Source: Gracilaria gracilis (taxonomy: Eukaryota > Rhodophyta > Florideophyceae > Gracilariales > Gracilariaceae). Taken from it: a stretch of DNA of 64,000 nt. Below are positions 38,241 to 49,482 of the stretch, in pieces. The DNA is taken from NCBI GenBank assembly GCA_030374805.1, contig JARGSG010000183.1, positions 1,116,001 to 1,180,000 of the forward strand, given 5' to 3'. Below the pieces are notes generated by a model. That model searched no databases. It was not told the DNA's origin and worked only from the letters and a program-made list of their open reading frames with translations. Each line of letters starts with the position of its first letter. Position 1 is the stretch's first letter. The position numbers were made by a program, and so were the translations under genes.

Positions 38241-41200
38241 ATGGCCACAACAGACGTGGACTCTGAGCACCTTGGTGTCTTGCGTCGTCCGTGGATACGG
38301 TCAAAGAACAGCCGGTTCCCGGATAGAGTCCTGGTCATGGCGAAACGAAACTACAAAGTTTACGCCGACCTTGGTGTATCCGACCAATATATGGTTCGGC
38401 AGTTGTCTGTGCTGGATACAGGCGCTGGTCCAAACTTTTTGGTTCAATCGCTCATTCCGCCGCATCTGCGGTCTCGTATTCGTGCTACGCCGCTCGTTGA
38501 TATTGCGGATGCGAACAACAGGCCACTTTCGACAGTGGGAGTCATCGACCTGCTCGTCAGGCTCGGCCGCTACGTGGTGCAGCTCGATTTCTTGGTTTGC
38601 AAGCAGTTAGCAGCGCCCGTTATATTGGGATGTGACTTCTGCGACCGCTTCGTCGAATCAATTCGACCGCGGGCAAGAACCGTCGAAATGGAAGACGGCA
38701 CGAGCGTACCGATCGTTCGGCGTCCCCTTAGAAGGGCTTTGAAGAAGCAAGTTCCATTACCTGCTGCGCAGGAGCCCACCGCCGATGAACGGAAGTCCAC
38801 GAAGCTCCGAGTGGCTCGGTCTATTTGCATCCCGCCTGAGTCGCAGTCCTGGGTCACTGTGACATCTCCACAGTGTGGCCTACAAACGGTACAACCGCTG
38901 CCTGCGTTGCAGGAGAAGCATCAACTTGCCCTGGCAAATGGGATTGTTTTTGTTGAGCCCGAGAAGCCTTTTCAGGTGTTGGTTGCAAACTTCAGCCGTT
39001 ATCACCAACGGTTGGTACGAAGCCAAGTTATTGGTTCATTGCTTCCGCATCCTGCGGCTATAGTGCCTACTCAGGTTTCTACTGCCGAAGTTCTCGGGAT
39101 CCTCGAAGCTGAGGAGGGAGAGGCGGAACGGAGAGAGCTCGAACCGACCAATTCGGATAGGAAGTTTGAACCGTCGGAATCGGATAACGCGAAGCCGACT
39201 TTATCGGATGATGAACGAGAAGCACAAGGTGTGAATGAGAAGAATGCCTTAAAGGAGCTTGAGTCTCTGGACCTTGATCACGTCCCAGAGACTCACCGCG
39301 ATAAACTGCGGCATATGCTCGAAGAGTTCACGCCCATGTGGGATGGCTCCCTTGGGAAGATTGGCATCACCGAACATCGGATTGATTTGCTACCGAATAC
39401 TCGGCCCATCTCACAGCACCCTTACAGGGCAGGACCGACAGCTCGGCAAGAGGAGAAAGCTCAAGTTGAGAAGATGCTCCGTGCTGGAGTTATTGAGCCG
39501 GCTCAGTCACCATGGGCATCGCCGGTGGTGCTCGCGCCCAAAGCTGATGGGTCTTGGCGATTTTGCATCGACTACCGCAAGCTCAACGCGGCAACGGTCA
39601 AGGATGTATATCCTATCCCACGAATGGATGAATGCATCGACTCGTTGGGCGACGCGAAGGTGTTCACAACCCTAGACGCGAATTGGGGTTATTGGCAAGT
39701 TCCCGTGAGGGCTGAAGATCGTGACAAGACAGCCTTCGTCTGCCATGAAGGATTGTACCGATTCAATCGGATGCCCTTTGGGTTAACGAACGCGCCAGCC
39801 ACATTTCAGAGAGCTGTGGATATCTTGCTAGCCCGCTTCAAGTGGAAGACTTGCCTGGTTTACCTGGATGACATCATTGTCTACTCCAGCAACCTGGATG
39901 AGCACTTGGCCCACGTACGGGATGTGATGCGAGTCCTACGCGATGCAGGCATTACGCTTAATCTCAAGAAGTGTGAGTTCTTTACCGAAACCGTCAGGTA
40001 TCTCGGCCATGTCATCCGTCCAGGACGGCTGTCGATAGACGAAGTACGTGTGAAATCCCTCAAAGAGGCTAAGCATCCGAGGGACGCAGACTGAACTCCG
40101 ATCTTTTCTCGGCTTGTGCAACGTCTATCGCCGCTTCATCCCGAACTTTGCGGATATTGCTTCACCTCTGAACGAGCTTCTCCGCAAGGGACAGCCAGTA
40201 CAACTGGAAGCGTTCGACGACCGCAAAGCTGCGGCTTTTTCGTCTCTGGTTGACGCGGTGACATCGCCACCTGTTTTATCCCTGCCTAGGGCTGGTTTAC
40301 CGTACGCCGTCGATACGGATGCTAGCGACTACCAGGTTGGTTGCGCACTGTTCCAGACCACCGAAGACGGCGAGCGATTGCCAATTGGTTATTGGTCACG
40401 AAGCCTCAACGTTCACGAGAGGAATTACTCGGTATCCGAGAAGGAGTGCTTGGCAGTCGTCTGGGCATTACAGACACTGCGGCCCTATCTTATGGGGAAT
40501 CACTTCGTGGTTCATACCGATCATTCGGCCTTGCGCTGGCTACTCTCTATTGCAGAGCCATCTGGCCGCTTGATGCGGTGGAGACTTCGCTTGTCGGAAT
40601 TCGACTTTGAAATCCGCTACAAGAAAGGACTCCTGAACACTCAGGCTGACGCACTGTCCCGCTTAGAGACAGAGGCCGAAGCTGCGCCAGTTGATGATCT
40701 GGAGATACCGTGCTTCCTCGCGGAAGATGGCTCGAACGATGCCGATGAAGGATCGGAAGGATGGGACATCTATGATGCTGTGTTAGCCGTGTCAGGCGCG
40801 CAACCCGAACCGGGCTCTTTTGTACCGATTAATCCGGAAGAGCTCATCAGGGAGCAACACACTGACCGTTTTTGTACGGAGATTCGCAGCCGTTTAAACG
40901 GTGGAGCTCAGTTGCCTTTCGTCGAGAACGACCAAGGATTTCTAATCCGAACTGTCGGAAACAGGCCACAGATTGTGGTTCCGCACACTCTTCAGTCACG
41001 AGTACTGCATTTGTCGCATTATGCGAAGTTGTCAGCCCACCCTGGTGGCAGGAAGTTGTACTACACCTTACGGAAGGACTTTTACTGGCCAGCGATGGCT
41101 TTCGACGCGTACGCCACTGTCCGTGGATGTTCGGACTGTGCGAAGAACCGCGTCAAATTGCGGAAGTATTCCAAGAAGTTGGTACTCTTCCCTGCTAGGG

Positions 41201-43605
41201 CCCCACTCGAGTTCGTGGCAATTGACTTGCTCGGCGAGTTCATTCGCACCCGCCGGGGAAACCGGTTTTTGCTCGTTATCACCGACCGCTTTTCGAAGCT
41301 GGTGCGGACTGTGCCTTTAAAGAAGGTTACCGCCAGTGCGGTCGCCCAAGCTTTCGTTACTAACTGGGTTTTTGTCTACGGACCGCCGATTGACCTACTA
41401 TCGGATAATGGACCGCAGTTTACGGCTAAGTTCTTTCAGGACGTCTGCCGCATCTTGCGGATACAAAACTGGTTCACGACTACCTATCATCCCCAGAGTA
41501 ATGGGCAGGTTGAGCGATTTAACCGCACTATGCTCAATGCATTGCGGACGTTTGTTGCCGAGCATCCGTCGGAATGGGATCAGTACACCGATGCGGTGAC
41601 ATATGCCTACAACACGCAGGTTCATCGTACTACGCAGATCTCGCCGTTCGAGCTTGTGCTATCACGCGTTCCACCTTCGGTGGCTATCGAGCCACAGCCA
41701 ACGTTGGATAAGTTCCCCTCGCCCCGTCTACACAGGGACGCCTGGAAGGACTGGCTAAAGAAGATTATCCCAACAGTTGGGCAGAACATTGCGAAAGCAC
41801 AGGCCGCCTACAAGCGGAATTTCGACGCAAGGCTGCGTAAGAACGCCCCGCAGATCAAGGAAGGGGAGTATGCCTTTTTAAGGAAAGAGTACTATAATCC
41901 GGAGAAAGAGAAACGGCATAAGCTCTCGCCGATTGCGGATGGACCTTACAAGGTAATTGCTACGACCGACACTACGGTAGTCCTTGATGTCAAGGGTGCG
42001 CACGAGCGTTATTCGCGAGATCGCGTAACGCCTGCGCCAAAGCCTGTTTCACAGGAATCGCAACCGCCATCGTCGGCTACTACCGCACCTACAATGGAAA
42101 CAGCCGTCGAGACGGAAACTGCCGCCGAAGCGGGAACTCGCACTCAACTGTCTTTGTTGCCGCATCCGGAACGCGGTCTCGCTGATTTGCCAGCTAAGCC
42201 GGAAGTAGACGCACCAGTCGCAACTGCCGCTCATGTGCACACGCGGATATTGGCCCCTCCGGGGATACTGACCACCACCCCCGACGCTCCAACTGAGGAG
42301 GGAGAGGCGGCAGATCGTTCCTTGCCGTTGTCGCCGTCGGAAACGGAGTCGCCTTCGCAGGCCTCTGCCGCACGCAGTCGCACGCGGACGCGTGACACGC
42401 AGCCGGAGAACCGGAAGAAAAAGGACGACGCGCAGGTACCGCGCAAGCCTCAAGAGGAGGAGTTACGTTCGCAGGCCCGAGAACGGGAGCACAGAACCGA
42501 TATGGTACGTGACATGCTGCCGGAAAGCCGGAAGAGTCGCACAGATTCGCTGAGGCCTTCGGAGAAGGACGCCGCTCCGGTGACGATCGAAGCCGGAAGA
42601 CCGGAAGAGAACGACGCGCCGTTACCACGGAAGCCTGAGTTGGAAAGCACCACCGTGGTGAATCGCAAGGCCGGAAGTCCGGAAGGAGAGAAGTTAGTTA
42701 GTGAAGACCGTACTGTTACGGCAGACCCGACTTCGGGAGATTTTAGCGAAGCATCAAGGGATGAAGCCGGGAAAAGTACGGAAACAAACGCCGCTTCGGC
42801 AATCCGTGAAGCCACAGTAAGTGGAAAACAGTCGAGTACTGCAGACGCGCACGCACCACTCAGAGTGTCAGGCTCCGTGGGCGAACCGCCTCCTGTGGAG
42901 GATGACAGCGCACGCGTACGACACGTGCCTGTCGCAAGCCGAGTGCCGCCTGCTAGGCTGACAGTGCCGAGAAACGGAACGTCGAAAAATTCCGAATTTG
43001 AATCGGCAAACGCCAGCCGTGCAACGGCGCACAGCTCAGCAACCGCAGCGCGCGGCAAACCGCCGCCACGGCACGTGCTGCAGCACCACTCGCTGGCGCA
43101 CCGCTTTGCGGACCGTTCACCGTCGCAACGGGAGATTATGCCGGAACGCCGGAAGCTCGCCATGCGAAAAGAACGAAGTCCGTTCACAGCCCAGCAGCAT
43201 GGGAAGAAGAACCAGGAAACTGGAAGCCTGACAGTCAGGAAAACACCATGGTCAACGTCGCCTTTGCCTGGTGTACAGGATGTGTTGCCGTCAGGACGGA
43301 AGCCGCCTACATTTGACGATGCCCACGACGGGAACAGGAGCGATGACGCCTCGAAAGAGGATTCCTCGACCAAGCCGCACACAGAGCGGAAGGTCCTCGA
43401 TGAGGAATATGTTATCGACCGTCTGGTAAGTCACGGCTACGCCCCTGACGGGGAACTACTGTATCGAGTCCGTTGGTACGGCTATGCCTCTTCAGAGGAT
43501 ACGCACGAGCCTATTGAGCATTTGCCTCGCTCGAAGGTCTTGCAGTACCACCGTCGCACACGGACACCGATACCGGCTACGCTGGACAAAGCCCAAGTGG
43601 GTTGA
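38241..43605 (+). pseudogene. pol: pol region of the inner Ty3/gypsy element, broken
   Basis: Domains recognisable in order are the aspartic protease (LDTGAGPN), reverse transcriptase (YLDDI), RNase H (AVDTDASDYQ), the integrase zinc-binding region and core (AIDLLGEF, LSDNGPQF, HPQSNGQVERFNR) and a chromodomain at the end (VIDRLVSHGYAPDG, RVRWYGY). The region is interrupted by about one break, so it is a fossil copy. Between integrase and chromodomain lies an unusually long low-complexity stretch of about 440 codons (roughly 42050-43400), rich in Pro, Glu, Thr, Arg and Ala. Confidence 0.9.
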
Positions 43606-44094
43606 CCGCCCACGTCTCAATTGAGCACAGCCGTCTCAGACGGAATATACCGCCTCATGCGGACAGTATTGCATTACGCCAGGATATGCCGCTTCAAGCG
43701 GATGCAGCTAAGTTAAGTTGAGATCACTAAGCCGCCGCAGGCGGACCAAGTCGCTCTGAGCAGACAGCTCTTGTTGAGCAAATACGCCGCGAAATGCGGA
43801 AGCCACTACAGTGGAGAAGAAGAAGATCGAAGCCTAGAAGAAGGAAGAGGAGCCAGGATACTGGAAGGAAGACTATGAAGTTATGATGCTACAGCCGCTC
43901 ACAGCGGAAGCTTAGACCCTCTCTCTTGGTCATTCGCAACAGCCTCGCATGAGGTACTGCCCACTGAGAAGGGGGAGAGCAGAAGAAAATTCAAAGCCAA
44001 GCCGGCACAAGCCGGAGGAGTTTACTTCAACTACGGGGCTTTGCCCCTCGCTACTGGGGTCGATCTCAAGTTACGATCACCCTCCTTGGGAGGC
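43606..44094 (+). other. Hairpin-rich spacer after pol in the inner element
   Basis: No coding frame is supported. Short inverted words follow each other closely, such as GCCGTCTCAGACGG, ACCGCCTCATGCGGA, GCCGCTTCAAGCGGA, GCCGCTCACAGCGGA and AGCCGGCACAAGCCGG. At 43964-43978 the sequence CTGAGAAGGGGGAGA is an exact copy of the polypurine tract found beside the 3' LTR (45961-45975). Confidence 0.65.
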
Positions 44095-45959
44095 CTAAGC
44101 GCCAGATGGCCCAGCACCTGGGGTGTTGCCACCGCCGGGAGCGCCGGAGAAGTGTTGCGCTGCAATCGCTTGCAGATCCGACTCGTCGGTCACCGTATCC
44201 GGTACGGCCACACCTACACCTCGTAGGAAGTCGCGAATAACCACCGCACGTGGCGTTATGGTAGCGCCGACGTCATCGGTTGTCGCCACAGATTGCCCCC
44301 AGGGGATTGTTGGATCAGGAGCCGCTTCAGCGGGTGGGTCGACGTTTTCGACAATGTCGCCCTCTCCCGTCGCTTCGGGCTGTTGTTCTTCCACTGTGCC
44401 CGCTGGGCTTCCCTCGTCCATGGGGCTTCCTCCCTCTACAGGGTCATCGTCGCCGTCATCGACGTAGATGAACCCACGCGGGTGCCCCTCGGGGATATAC
44501 CGATCTCCTCGGCGACGCTCAGCCGCTTCGGCGGGTCCGATTACTTCCCATTCCCATGGGTCAAAGTAGACGAAATCGCCGGCATTGACAGTACGTCCCG
44601 GAGAGCGGTCGTTCGGCCGGCGGACCCCACCGGATACCTGGTTGGCAGGCACTTCATCCCAGTCAATCTGGTCGATCACGCCCACCAGTTGGGTTGCTTC
44701 ACGAGCGTTGCGCACTGAGCCGGAGTACTTCGGAAAGGTCCAAGTTACGGATTGATTGCCGGATGAGACCCGGAATATGCCACAGACGGTAAGCGTCGTA
44801 CGCCTCGACGAGGAGATACGCCGCTACGCGGACAGTCCATTCAGTGGCTAGGAGACTCCAAAGGCCGCGAGGCGGATTGTTCATGAAGTACGACCCGATG
44901 TATGTAATACAGGGCGGGGAGCTCCACGTAACACCCTCGTGGGACCTCGACGGCCGGCCAGAAGTCTGGAAGTTGCATGTACCGTCCTCGGCGGGCGTGC
45001 CCAGCCAGTCGTTCGACTTCAGAACACTGGTATGGCGCCAGAATCCCAAAACGGGAGCGCCACTTCCGCTCAAAGCGGAGTCCTTCCAAGAAGGCTGACC
45101 GTGCTGGACGGCGGGAGATACCGGAACTCGGCGCGAAGAATGGGCCGAGCCCACAGTATCAAATCCTGGTGAGGCTGTACGGTATCCGAATATCGGTCGA
45201 TCTCGTCCAACGCGTTGGCAAGATAGTCGCCGTAGCCGACTTCGCCGAATGTTCGGTATCGCGCAACGTCATACCGGTACTGTTCCGGCACAGGATGCTC
45301 GTTCGGAGCTCGGAAGTGCCGCGCGTACCCGATACGGGCCATCTCGTTTCGAGCAAACTGCCGCGACTCGTGCCGACCTACGAATAGGCAACTCGGATTC
45401 ACCGCCACGCGGGCGCGCCAGTCCCAAGAACGGGTCACGTCTACCGGAAGCCCACCAGGGAGATTGCCATCGATGGTGTAGGATTCGATAAGCTCGGTGT
45501 CCGAGAGCGCTTCGGCGTCAAACCAGGGTGCCTGGGCGAATATCGCACTATGCCGGTGAGGATCCCGGATGCGCAAAGTACCGAGAGCCGGCCAGCCAGC
45601 CGCGGAAGCGGGCAAGTCGATGTTGAACCAATCCCACACAGGGGCAGGACCAGCACCTTGTGCAGGCGCAGGACCTTGACCGGAAGACCCGGGTTGCGAA
45701 ACTGCCGCCGCTTGCGGAAGAGGCACGGACACGGAACGGCGGATTCGAGACTTGCATGCGTGCCGTCGAAGACGGAGGGGCACTCGGAGGTTGGTGAGGG
45801 GTTGTTGTGCGACATTGTTGGGGAGTTGGGCGCTGAGGAAGATGGTGTAACAGGCGGTGGAGTGCGTGGTTCCGAACTTATCTCGGCAACCCCGTCGAGG
45901 GGGACGTGGTTATGAACTCCCATGGTGGAGCGTGGACGGCCGTCTGAACGGTGTCTCAA
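44095..45959 (-). pseudogene. Antisense coding-like block in the inner element, broken
   Basis: Between the spacer after pol and the 3' LTR, the minus strand carries a chain of overlapping open frames covering about 1.9 kb. They have protein-like composition: Trp- and Asp-rich in parts (for example VYFDPWEWEVIGPAEAAERR and GFIYVDDGDDDP). The block looks like one gene with about two or three breaks, which I do not attempt to resolve. Antisense genes at this position are known from some plant Ty3/gypsy families (such as RIRE2 and Grande), with unknown function. I recognise no domain. Confidence 0.6.
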
Positions 45960-45975
45960 CCTGAGAAGGGGGAGA

Positions 45976-46837
45976 TGTAGTGCAATGGCCCTTTACAGGG
46001 GATGCGCGTTACAGCTCTTCATAAGAGTTTGATCCGTTTCCGGTCTCGCCACCGCTAGATAGGACTAGTTATTAGTTTATTATGCCCATTATGGGGTGCG
46101 CCTAGGAAGGGTAGTAATTGTAGACACGTGTGTCTGCAATGGCCCGATGTCGGGTGCGCCGTGGCAATCCCTCACGGGTAGTCCACGTGTAGTGTCATGG
46201 CCGGCTGTGCCGGTTACTTAGATATTTACTTGATATTTTCAAGTGCCGTATATAAGTGGCGGCACTTGCCGCCACTGTACGGAAGTAAACCTCAAGGAGG
46301 ACTTTGGCTCTGACTTGTCGCAGCTTGCGCCCGACTCTAGCCCACTTCTTGGGAAAGTCGCCGCATATCCGGACTTGTCAACCGCCTCTACCATCGAGGA
46401 GTTCTGGACCGTCGTTACGGCTATTTCTTTATTGTTTTTCCGTCACCATTGGTGCATCTTCCGTCATACGGCTCTTGCTGCTTCGCCCTGTTATACAGGT
46501 TTGTCCCTTTTGGTATTGGGCTTGCCGCCCCACTCTCGTGAGTCAGTGCTCCGCTGCGCGGCTCATTTGTTGATCCCTCGTTGCCCATTCCGTTGGGTTG
46601 GATACTGCCATACGTATTGGTTCGTCCGACAGTGTCGGTTTCTAAAGCTGATTCTTCACCCCTCCACCTCCGACTGCACGCCCAGATCGGGGCCACCCGG
46701 ACTTACACCCGGCTCGTGTTGGCCCTATCGGAGGGTTCTGCCGCTCGACTGCCCTTCACAGGGAGCAGGGCCTGAACACCCTGAGGTGCTCGTCCGCGAC
46801 GCGGCTTGTTGTTTCCCGTCGAGGGCTTTGCACCACA
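45976..46837 (+). repeat. 3' LTR of the inner Ty3/gypsy element
   Basis: It is the near-identical partner of 35093-35953 and is preceded directly by the polypurine tract CTGAGAAGGGGGAGA (45961-45975). The following five bases, CGCCG, are the duplicated target. Confidence 0.95.
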
Positions 46838-46842
46838 CGCCG

Positions 46843-48122
46843 CACGAAGGCGCATCGGCGTACCAACATGGTGAACCATACTACGAGCACCAGAATGGTT
46901 CAAGATGGAGCTAACTTAAGTACAAGGCATTAACCCTCACCCATCGTGGTACGCTGGTCTAAAGAAGGGGGAGAAGAGTTTCAAAACCTGATTCGAGATG
47001 CCCAGCTCTAAGGGAAAGGGGAGCTGTTTTTGCGCTTCCTCTCTTGCTGCGCACCGCACCTATAGGGTAATTGGAACCTAACATGGAAACGCACAACATT
47101 TAACTTTTATTTCAAGACTAACACCAATACGGATGCGGGAGCAAAGTGGCTCAAGCACAGACCCAAGTGGAGACAATAATCAACCTGAGGGTGAACGCAT
47201 GGCAAGCGCCTAGTGCCCAACAGGGACGGTGCGACGCTCGCTGCGCACGGGTAGCGCACGCCAATGTTTACCAAAGTGGTTTGGAGGTCCGTGCGATTGG
47301 AGATCAAACTGAAAGGAAATCATGACCCAGATGGTTATTGTGAGGAACCGAACCTTCGTGGTTGTGGACAACGATACCCGCAGGAACCGATACGGCCTGT
47401 CGCATGAACCTTGAAGGAAGAGCAAGTCTCTGCGGAAAAAGTACGATGACGCTGTACAGTCGTGTACGGTAGGGTTAGAACCTTGAAGGTGCTACGATAA
47501 TCGTGAAGCTACAAAGAAAGTGCAAGAACCAGACCTGTACGGTATCACGAAGTCGACCAGTACGGTATCGGATAGGAAGGGAGAGCAGACGAGCCCCGCA
47601 TACGTGGACCAATGTGGTGATGTTGTAACCATTGCGGGGAGCAAGAAGACCGCGAAGGGACAGCTAGACCGCAAAAGTTTTCAAATTGGCGCGACAATCG
47701 TGTTGCCGCCCAGTGCAGGGGACAGTGCGTTCTAGAGCGGGAACAGGGAAGCGACCACCAAAGTATCGTGATGAAGGCGAGGACGAGAAGATAGTACCAT
47801 AATGGTGTCGCCCCATAATGGGTATCCCGAAGCAGTGCAATAGGGAGCCTTGAAGGTACTGGAAGAAGGACGCGCGTCGCGCCCAAACCACAAATGGGAA
47901 TGAATAGGCCGCTGTCGGTGATAACCAAAGAGGCGGATAGAGCCGCAATCGGTGATGACCAAGGTGGTGAACAGAGTGCGTTCGGTGATGCCGAACCGAC
48001 GCGACGCACGGCTTGAGATGGCACGAAGGCTGCGACAGGGACCAAATTGGTACGACGATGCAACCGACTTGGTGAAAGGATCTAGGAGCCACGAGGGCGT
48101 GGCTCAGGGTAGGAAGGGGGTC
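46843..48122 (+). other. Outer element 3' non-coding part, right of the inner insertion
   Basis: About 1.3 kb without a supported gene. Many short hairpins of the ACC..GGT kind occur, for example at 47270-47280, 47480-47490, 47608-47618, 47796-47806 and 48041-48051. A polypurine tract, AGGAAGGGGG (48111-48120), precedes the 3' LTR. Minus-strand frames here (for example 47545-48063) show no motif. Confidence 0.7.
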
Positions 48123-48630
48123 TGTAGTACAATGAGACCTTAATGGGTTGGTGCCACGTGGGTCTACTGGTGCGCCTTGCTGGTTGCACTGTACCCAATT
48201 GGTATTCTGTATTTTATAATTTCTAATTTCTAATTTATAGTCTAGGATAGTTTAGCATTGCTGGGCCATGACAGTAGGTCATGGGCACAGCCGATGACGT
48301 CATGCCCGCATGGGAGATCGGCGTCGGTGCACCTTGTATATATTGTGGTGCACCTCGCCTTCCCCCTCGGGTATTGTAAAGTCAGGCACCATTAGGGCAG
48401 TAACTATACCATCTTGGTCACTTACTACTCTATTACTATTCAGGTTTTACCGCGCGTCGACGTCTACTACCGTACACCTACACGGTCTAGACTAGTTGCC
48501 CCGCCGTTTGCCCCTGCGGGTTTCAGGTGCCCTACTACCATATTGGTTGTGTGTTTTTCCCCTTTAGGTTGAGCCCTCGCGCGCTCCCTCTACCAGGCGG
48601 ACCCCACACCTTATCGGTATTTGTACGACA
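48123..48630 (+). repeat. 3' LTR of the outer Ty3/gypsy element
   Basis: It is the partner of 27348-27855 and differs by about one base in 508. It ends TTGTACGACA and is followed by the target copy CGAAG (48631-48635). Confidence 0.95.
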
Positions 48631-48635
48631 CGAAG

Positions 48636-49097
48636 AGAACGTCCCTTCATTTTGTCGAACGACGACCCAGATTGGTCTGTGTTGAATATTAGCTCCGGAT
48701 CTTTGATGTGGTACCGGTTTAAGGCGGCTTGAACACGTGCAATATGTTCCGTCAAGTTCTCGGGGGTGACGGCTTTTACCCTTTTGTCCTCCATAAGTTC
48801 GACATGTTGCGCTTTCAAGTCATTGCAGCGGAGAAATCCTTTCACCCAATTCAATGACGGGCGATTGTTTGGGAAGAGCTTGCGATTGTTTTGGACTTCT
48901 GGCGGCAATAAGGACACGAACTCATTGAAAAGATCTCTAATTCCATTCCTCGTTAGCGGAGTATTGTTATCAGCGTAGTATAAAATGCTCTTCGCGATCA
49001 CGTCTTCTTCCTCCGATGTTAAAATGGTTGGCCTTCCCTTCTTGCGAGGCGGCACATGAATGTCTTCCGGTGTTACTGGTTGAGATTCAGGTAGTGC
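48636..49097 (-). pseudogene. pogo/Tigger-like transposase, N-terminal DNA-binding part
   Basis: The minus-strand frame gives RKKGRPTILTSEEEDVIAKS, a Psq/CENP-B-type helix-turn-helix start. NRPSLNWVKGFLRCND follows as the second DNA-binding helix set, then LIFNTDQSGSSFDKMKG with the first catalytic Asp. The frame runs directly into the LTR junction at 48630 and resumes on the other side at 27347 after the duplicated CGAAG. No ATG is present before the upstream stop near 49097; GTG lies at 49053-49055. The natural start may be in an upstream exon or lost. Confidence 0.85.
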
Positions 49098-49458
49098 TTA
49101 AGACCAAGATGCGTACGCTCTGCGGAGAACTCCTACACCTACGTCGTGCTTCTGTGACAACGCATTCCACGACGAGCAGCTTTGTAGTCGATCAAAGATT
49201 GCCGTCTGGAGAATGGCGTAGTTGGACTCCATTCGGGGTTCGGTTGATTTGTTGTGGTCATGGTGGCTGTGTACGCAGAGATTGTGGGGTCATGGGGATA
49301 TCGCTGGAAAGCAGAAAGCGCGCGCTTTTCAAATTGTTGTTTACATGAGGTATTGCTACACTAGTTGGGGAAGAGAGCTTGAAGTCGCTCTGATTGTCGA
49401 GGTTGACGGTGAAATCCTGGAAAAAAGGACAAGGACAGCATTGTCGATTTTGGGGTTT

Positions 49459-49482
49459 TTGTCGATTTATGGTTCGGACGGA
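49459..49482 (-). repeat. Right terminal inverted repeat of the pogo-like transposon
   Basis: GTCGATTTATGGTTCGGAC (49461-49479) is the exact reverse complement of 25990-26008. A second GTCGATTT word at 49443-49450 forms a subterminal repeat. TA at 49483-49484 is the likely target copy. Confidence 0.8.

Larger units (their letters stand above)
35093..46837 (+). mobile_element. Inner Ty3/gypsy chromodomain LTR retrotransposon
   Basis: It is bounded by LTRs of 861 and 862 bases, TGTAGTGCAATGG to CACCACA, with the target duplication CGCCG at 35088-35092 and 46838-46842. It carries gag, pol with a chromodomain, and an antisense coding-like block, and has the same orientation as its host element. 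About two differences between the LTRs point to a very recent insertion, later than that of the outer element. It is broken: pol has about one break, and the antisense block about two or three. The protein sequences differ strongly from the outer element, so it is a separate family that shares the primer-binding site. Confidence 0.95.
27348..48630 (+). mobile_element. Outer Ty3/gypsy chromodomain LTR retrotransposon (host to the inner element)
   Basis: The element is bounded by two 508-bp LTRs beginning TG and ending CA, flanked by the 5-bp target duplication CGAAG (27343-27347 and 48631-48635). It has a primer-binding site, gag, pol with protease, reverse transcriptase, RNase H, integrase and a C-terminal chromodomain, and a polypurine tract. 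The order RT-RNase H-integrase and the chromodomain place it in Ty3/gypsy (chromovirus-like). Its own open frames look whole. The LTRs differ by about one substitution in 508, so the insertion is very recent. It sits inside the transposase of a pogo-like transposon and itself holds an 11.7-kb inner element in its 3' non-coding part. Confidence 0.95.
25987..49482 (-). mobile_element. pogo/Tigger-like DNA transposon split by nested LTR elements
   Basis: The two ends are inverted copies. GTCCGAACCATAAATCGAC at 25990-26008 matches its exact reverse complement at 49461-49479, with two further matching bases inside. TA lies at 25985-25986 and again at 49483-49484, as expected for the TA target of the Tc1/mariner-pogo group. 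Without the 21,288 bases contributed by the outer LTR element and its duplicated target, the transposon is about 2.2 kb. It encodes a DDE_1-type transposase on the minus strand, now in two pieces at 26304-27347 and 48636-49097. The transposase also has an in-frame TAG, so the copy is dead twice over. Confidence 0.85.

Noticed and set aside
42450-43382. 310-codon minus-strand open frame opposite the inner pol spacer
   Set aside because: It mirrors a GC-rich low-complexity coding stretch on the plus strand and has no motif, so it is a composition shadow.
46243-46914. 223-codon plus-strand frame in the inner 3' LTR
   Set aside because: The same frame is present in the 5' LTR copy and runs past the LTR end into flanking sequence. 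It shows no domain, so it is LTR sequence read as protein.
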